Of a stretch of DNA of 64,000 bases, positions 62,178 through 64,000 are shown piece by piece. Origin of the DNA: an uncultured Blautia sp. (GTDB lineage Bacteria > Bacillota > Clostridia > Lachnospirales > Lachnospiraceae). The notes below the pieces were generated by a model. That model saw nothing but the letters and a program-made list of their open reading frames with translations. It was not told where the DNA came from and made no database searches. Position numbers and translations under genes: made by a program. Numbering within the stretch: the first letter of the stretch is position 1; each line of letters starts with the position of its first letter. The stretch lies in contig UQSX01000005.1 of the NCBI GenBank assembly GCA_900543715.1, forward strand, positions 1 to 64,000. Reading direction: 5' to 3'.

Positions 62178-64000
62178 ATTTTCTGCGCAGCCTTCCTTTT
62201 ATCTTTTCTGCATTTTCCCGGTCTTCCTCTGTCCGGACTTCTATTTTCATATCAGAGGGGCACACCGCATGCCATCTCAGGGTGTTCTCCAGTTCCCTGA
62301 GATTCTCTCCTTCCAGAAGCCAGTCCCGGTAAAATCCATTTTTCACCGTAAGTACCAGAGTATGGTCCTCCACTCCTATCTCCTGGATAGTTTTTAAAAA
62401 GTCTCCCCCCTTCTCTCCGTTTTCCTTCACGCTCTGGCAGAACTCCTGCCACTGTATAGGAAGAGTAAAAAACGAATATTCCTTTTCAATTACCGGCCTG
62501 GCCTCTTGTTCCGGCATTTTTACTTGTTCCGGAGGAAGGCTTTCCTCCAGGAGATTTTCCAGGCCCCACAGAACCATGGCTTTATCCAGGGTATAATCTC
62601 CCACGCAGGCGGGGCAGCCATCCTCGCAGGAACATCCCTTTACCATATGAATGGCCTTTTCCAGGATTTCAGGTACCAGATCATAAATTTTTTCCGAGTA
62701 TCCCAGTCCCCCCTCATACCGGTCATAGATAAAGAGGGACACCTTTTCTTCCTGAAAAATATCCGGTATTCTGGCATTATTGGAAATCACAGTATCTATA
62801 TCCGAGCTTTCTGTCATAGTCACCATCATGGCAGCATTCTTTACCGCAAAGGCCAGTCCCTCAAAATGGTTATTCAGCATCAGCTCCCCACTTTTCGCAG
62901 GCACCAGCAGATTTCGATAAACTCTTGTGACATTCTCCGGAATATGGATCCAGGTACTCTCCGTATCATAATCCTTCCGCAAAGGCCTTAGGAGGCTTAC
63001 ATAGCCCAGATTCTGATGATTATGGAACTGGAGCTTCTTGTACATGGAGATGACTTCCTCCACGTTAATATCCCCAAAATGGATCCTGCACCTTCCCAGC
63101 TCTTCCTCTCTGAAAGTCTGAAGGATCCTGGTCTCCTGGGTTCCTGAGGGTACCGTGTAATAATTTCCGGAAAAGGGAACTCCATAGGCGGTCCTGGACT
63201 CCAGATCCAGTTTCAGCACCTCATACAGCTCCCCTTCATGGATATATACCGCTCCCGGGTAAAGCTCATGGAAAGCCTGGGTTTCATCCATCTGGGTAAT
63301 CTCCCGGTTTTCCTTTTCAAGAAGCAGCTTATATCTGGACTTGTCCATATTCCGCAGACTGTAGTCTCCTGCAGGAAAAGCCTCTCCCGCCCAGGCAAAA
63401 CGTCCAGCCATACTCTCCACTTCTCCTGCATTTAAAAGCACCGGGATAATCTCCCCCAGATCTGGGAAAAGACCTGCGTCATCTAAAGACAGGGGCATCT
63501 CCGCCGCAGCCGCCCGGATATGGGCCAGTTCAATGAGAAGATTATCCGGGTCCACAATAGCATTTTCGCTGCTTTTGGAAAACAGCCACTCCGGATCCAG
63601 AGCAATATACTGATCAAAAGGCTGATTTTCCAGGATAAGATAGTTTACGCATTTTTCCCCGTTTCTTCCGGCTCTTCCCGTCTGCTGCCAGAATGAAGCC
63701 CGTGTTCCCGGGTACCCTGCCAGTACCGTACAGTCCAGACTGCCAATATCAATCCCCAGTTCCAGGGCATTGGTAGATACCAGGCCGGCCAGTTCTCCTG
63801 TGATCATTTTCTCCTCAATGTTCTTCCTCTCCACAGGAGTATATCCCCCTCTGTACCCGGCAATTTTCCTGGAAATCCCGTTTTCCTCCATTTTATCCCT
63901 GGCTTCCTTCAGGATAACCTCCACATTTCTCCTGGATTTTCCGAACACAATAAAATGATGGTTCCCTGCTGTCAGGGCCGGTATCAGCTCCGCTGCCAGC
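62158..64000 (-). CDS. MrfA-like DEAD/DEAH helicase with DUF1998 zinc domain (N-terminus beyond window)
   Basis: The visible 614 residues form the C-terminal half of a long superfamily 2 helicase. Helicase C motifs are STNALELGIDIGSLD (motif V) and QQTGRAGRNGEKC (motif VI); then a long central part with aromatic segments and a zinc-binding motif C-S-C-EDGC-PAC (about 460 in the visible part) of the DUF1998 type. In B. subtilis MrfA (YprA) has a similar layout and repairs mitomycin C damage. The upstream frame continues without a stop to base 64000, so the Walker A domain lies outside. It overlaps the UvrD-type gene. Confidence 0.87.
   Translation of the reverse strand, partial: LAAELIPALTAGNHHFIVFGKSRRNVEVILKEARDKMEENGISRKIAGYRGGYTPVERKNIEEKMITGELAGLVSTNALELGIDIGSLDCTVLAGYPGTRASFWQQTGRAGRNGEKCVNYLILENQPFDQYIALDPEWLFSKSSENAIVDPDNLLIELAHIRAAAAEMPLSLDDAGLFPDLGEIIPVLLNAGEVESMAGRFAWAGEAFPAGDYSLRNMDKSRYKLLLEKENREITQMDETQAFHELYPGAVYIHEGELYEVLKLDLESRTAYGVPFSGNYYTVPSGTQETRILQTFREEELGRCRIHFGDINVEEVISMYKKLQFHNHQNLGYVSLLRPLRKDYDTESTWIHIPENVTRVYRNLLVPAKSGELMLNNHFEGLAFAVKNAAMMVTMTESSDIDTVISNNARIPDIFQEEKVSLFIYDRYEGGLGYSEKIYDLVPEILEKAIHMVKGCSCEDGCPACVGDYTLDKAMVLWGLENLLEESLPPEQVKMPEQEARPVIEKEYSFFTLPIQWQEFCQSVKENGEKGGDFLKTIQEIGVEDHTLVLTVKNGFYRDWLLEGENLRELENTLRWHAVCPSDMKIEVRTEEDRENAEKIKGRLRRKYGDKGE

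Overview
The window looks like chromosome from a Gram-positive, spore-forming gut Firmicute, most likely Lachnospiraceae (Blautia / Mediterraneibacter / Dorea type). The signs are the glgC-glgD pair, spoVG and spmB, a hisZ-dependent short HisG, DUF6128 and DUF3878 proteins known mainly from Lachnospiraceae, consensus sigma-A promoters and AGGAGG-type ribosome sites. GC content is moderate by eye. No phage, insertion sequence or CRISPR array was seen. Most genes lie on the minus strand.

Layout. 1-2.5 kb: a homocysteine S-methyltransferase cut by the window edge, tadA, tRNA-Ser(CGA) and a DUF6128 protein. 2.5-7 kb: an Lsa-like ABC-F ribosome-protection gene with its own promoter, mini-ORF and hairpin leader, tRNA-Pro(CGG), an orphan gene, an RsmF-like rRNA methyltransferase and spoVG. 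7-9.5 kb: glgC-glgD (glycogen). 9.6-15.1 kb, plus strand: murC with a structured leader, a cluster of DnaA boxes, then dnaD-like, dnaC-like helicase loader and prs, which overlap or nearly overlap, and a small membrane protein. 15-23.4 kb: asnS with a YhaO/YhaN-type nuclease pair, a large extracytoplasmic protein of unknown function behind a methyltransferase, and a small hypothetical. 23.6-27.8 kb: GH36 alpha-galactosidase and galactokinase, separated by 620 bases that hold a second cluster of DnaA-box-like sites. 27.9-31.7 kb: a DUF885 metallopeptidase, a MarR regulator with a FabT-like palindrome, a stand-alone PduL-type phosphotransacylase and a membrane protein with a J-like domain.

31.8-38.1 kb: a tight histidine operon hisZ-G-C-B-H-A-F-I-E without hisD. 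38.3-49 kb: spmB, two MgtA-type P-type ATPases flanking a winged-helix regulator that lacks a receiver domain, an OGG-type glycosylase, a MATE exporter and recQ. 49.2-54.8 kb: small proteins, an ECF sigma factor with a membrane anti-sigma-like partner, a DUF3878 protein, a phosphatase, a histidine-kinase remnant and a polysaccharide deacetylase with cell-wall-binding repeats. 55-64 kb: a giant FtsX-type permease with an extracellular coiled coil, a Cof-type phosphatase, an MGMT-like protein without the acceptor cysteine, a UvrD-type helicase and an MrfA-like helicase that runs off the right edge.

Nothing here is clearly a new defence or mobile system. The strongest unexplained signals are regulatory: the two DnaA-box clusters, the ABC-F leader, the murC leader and the tandem 11-base repeats in front of mgtA.
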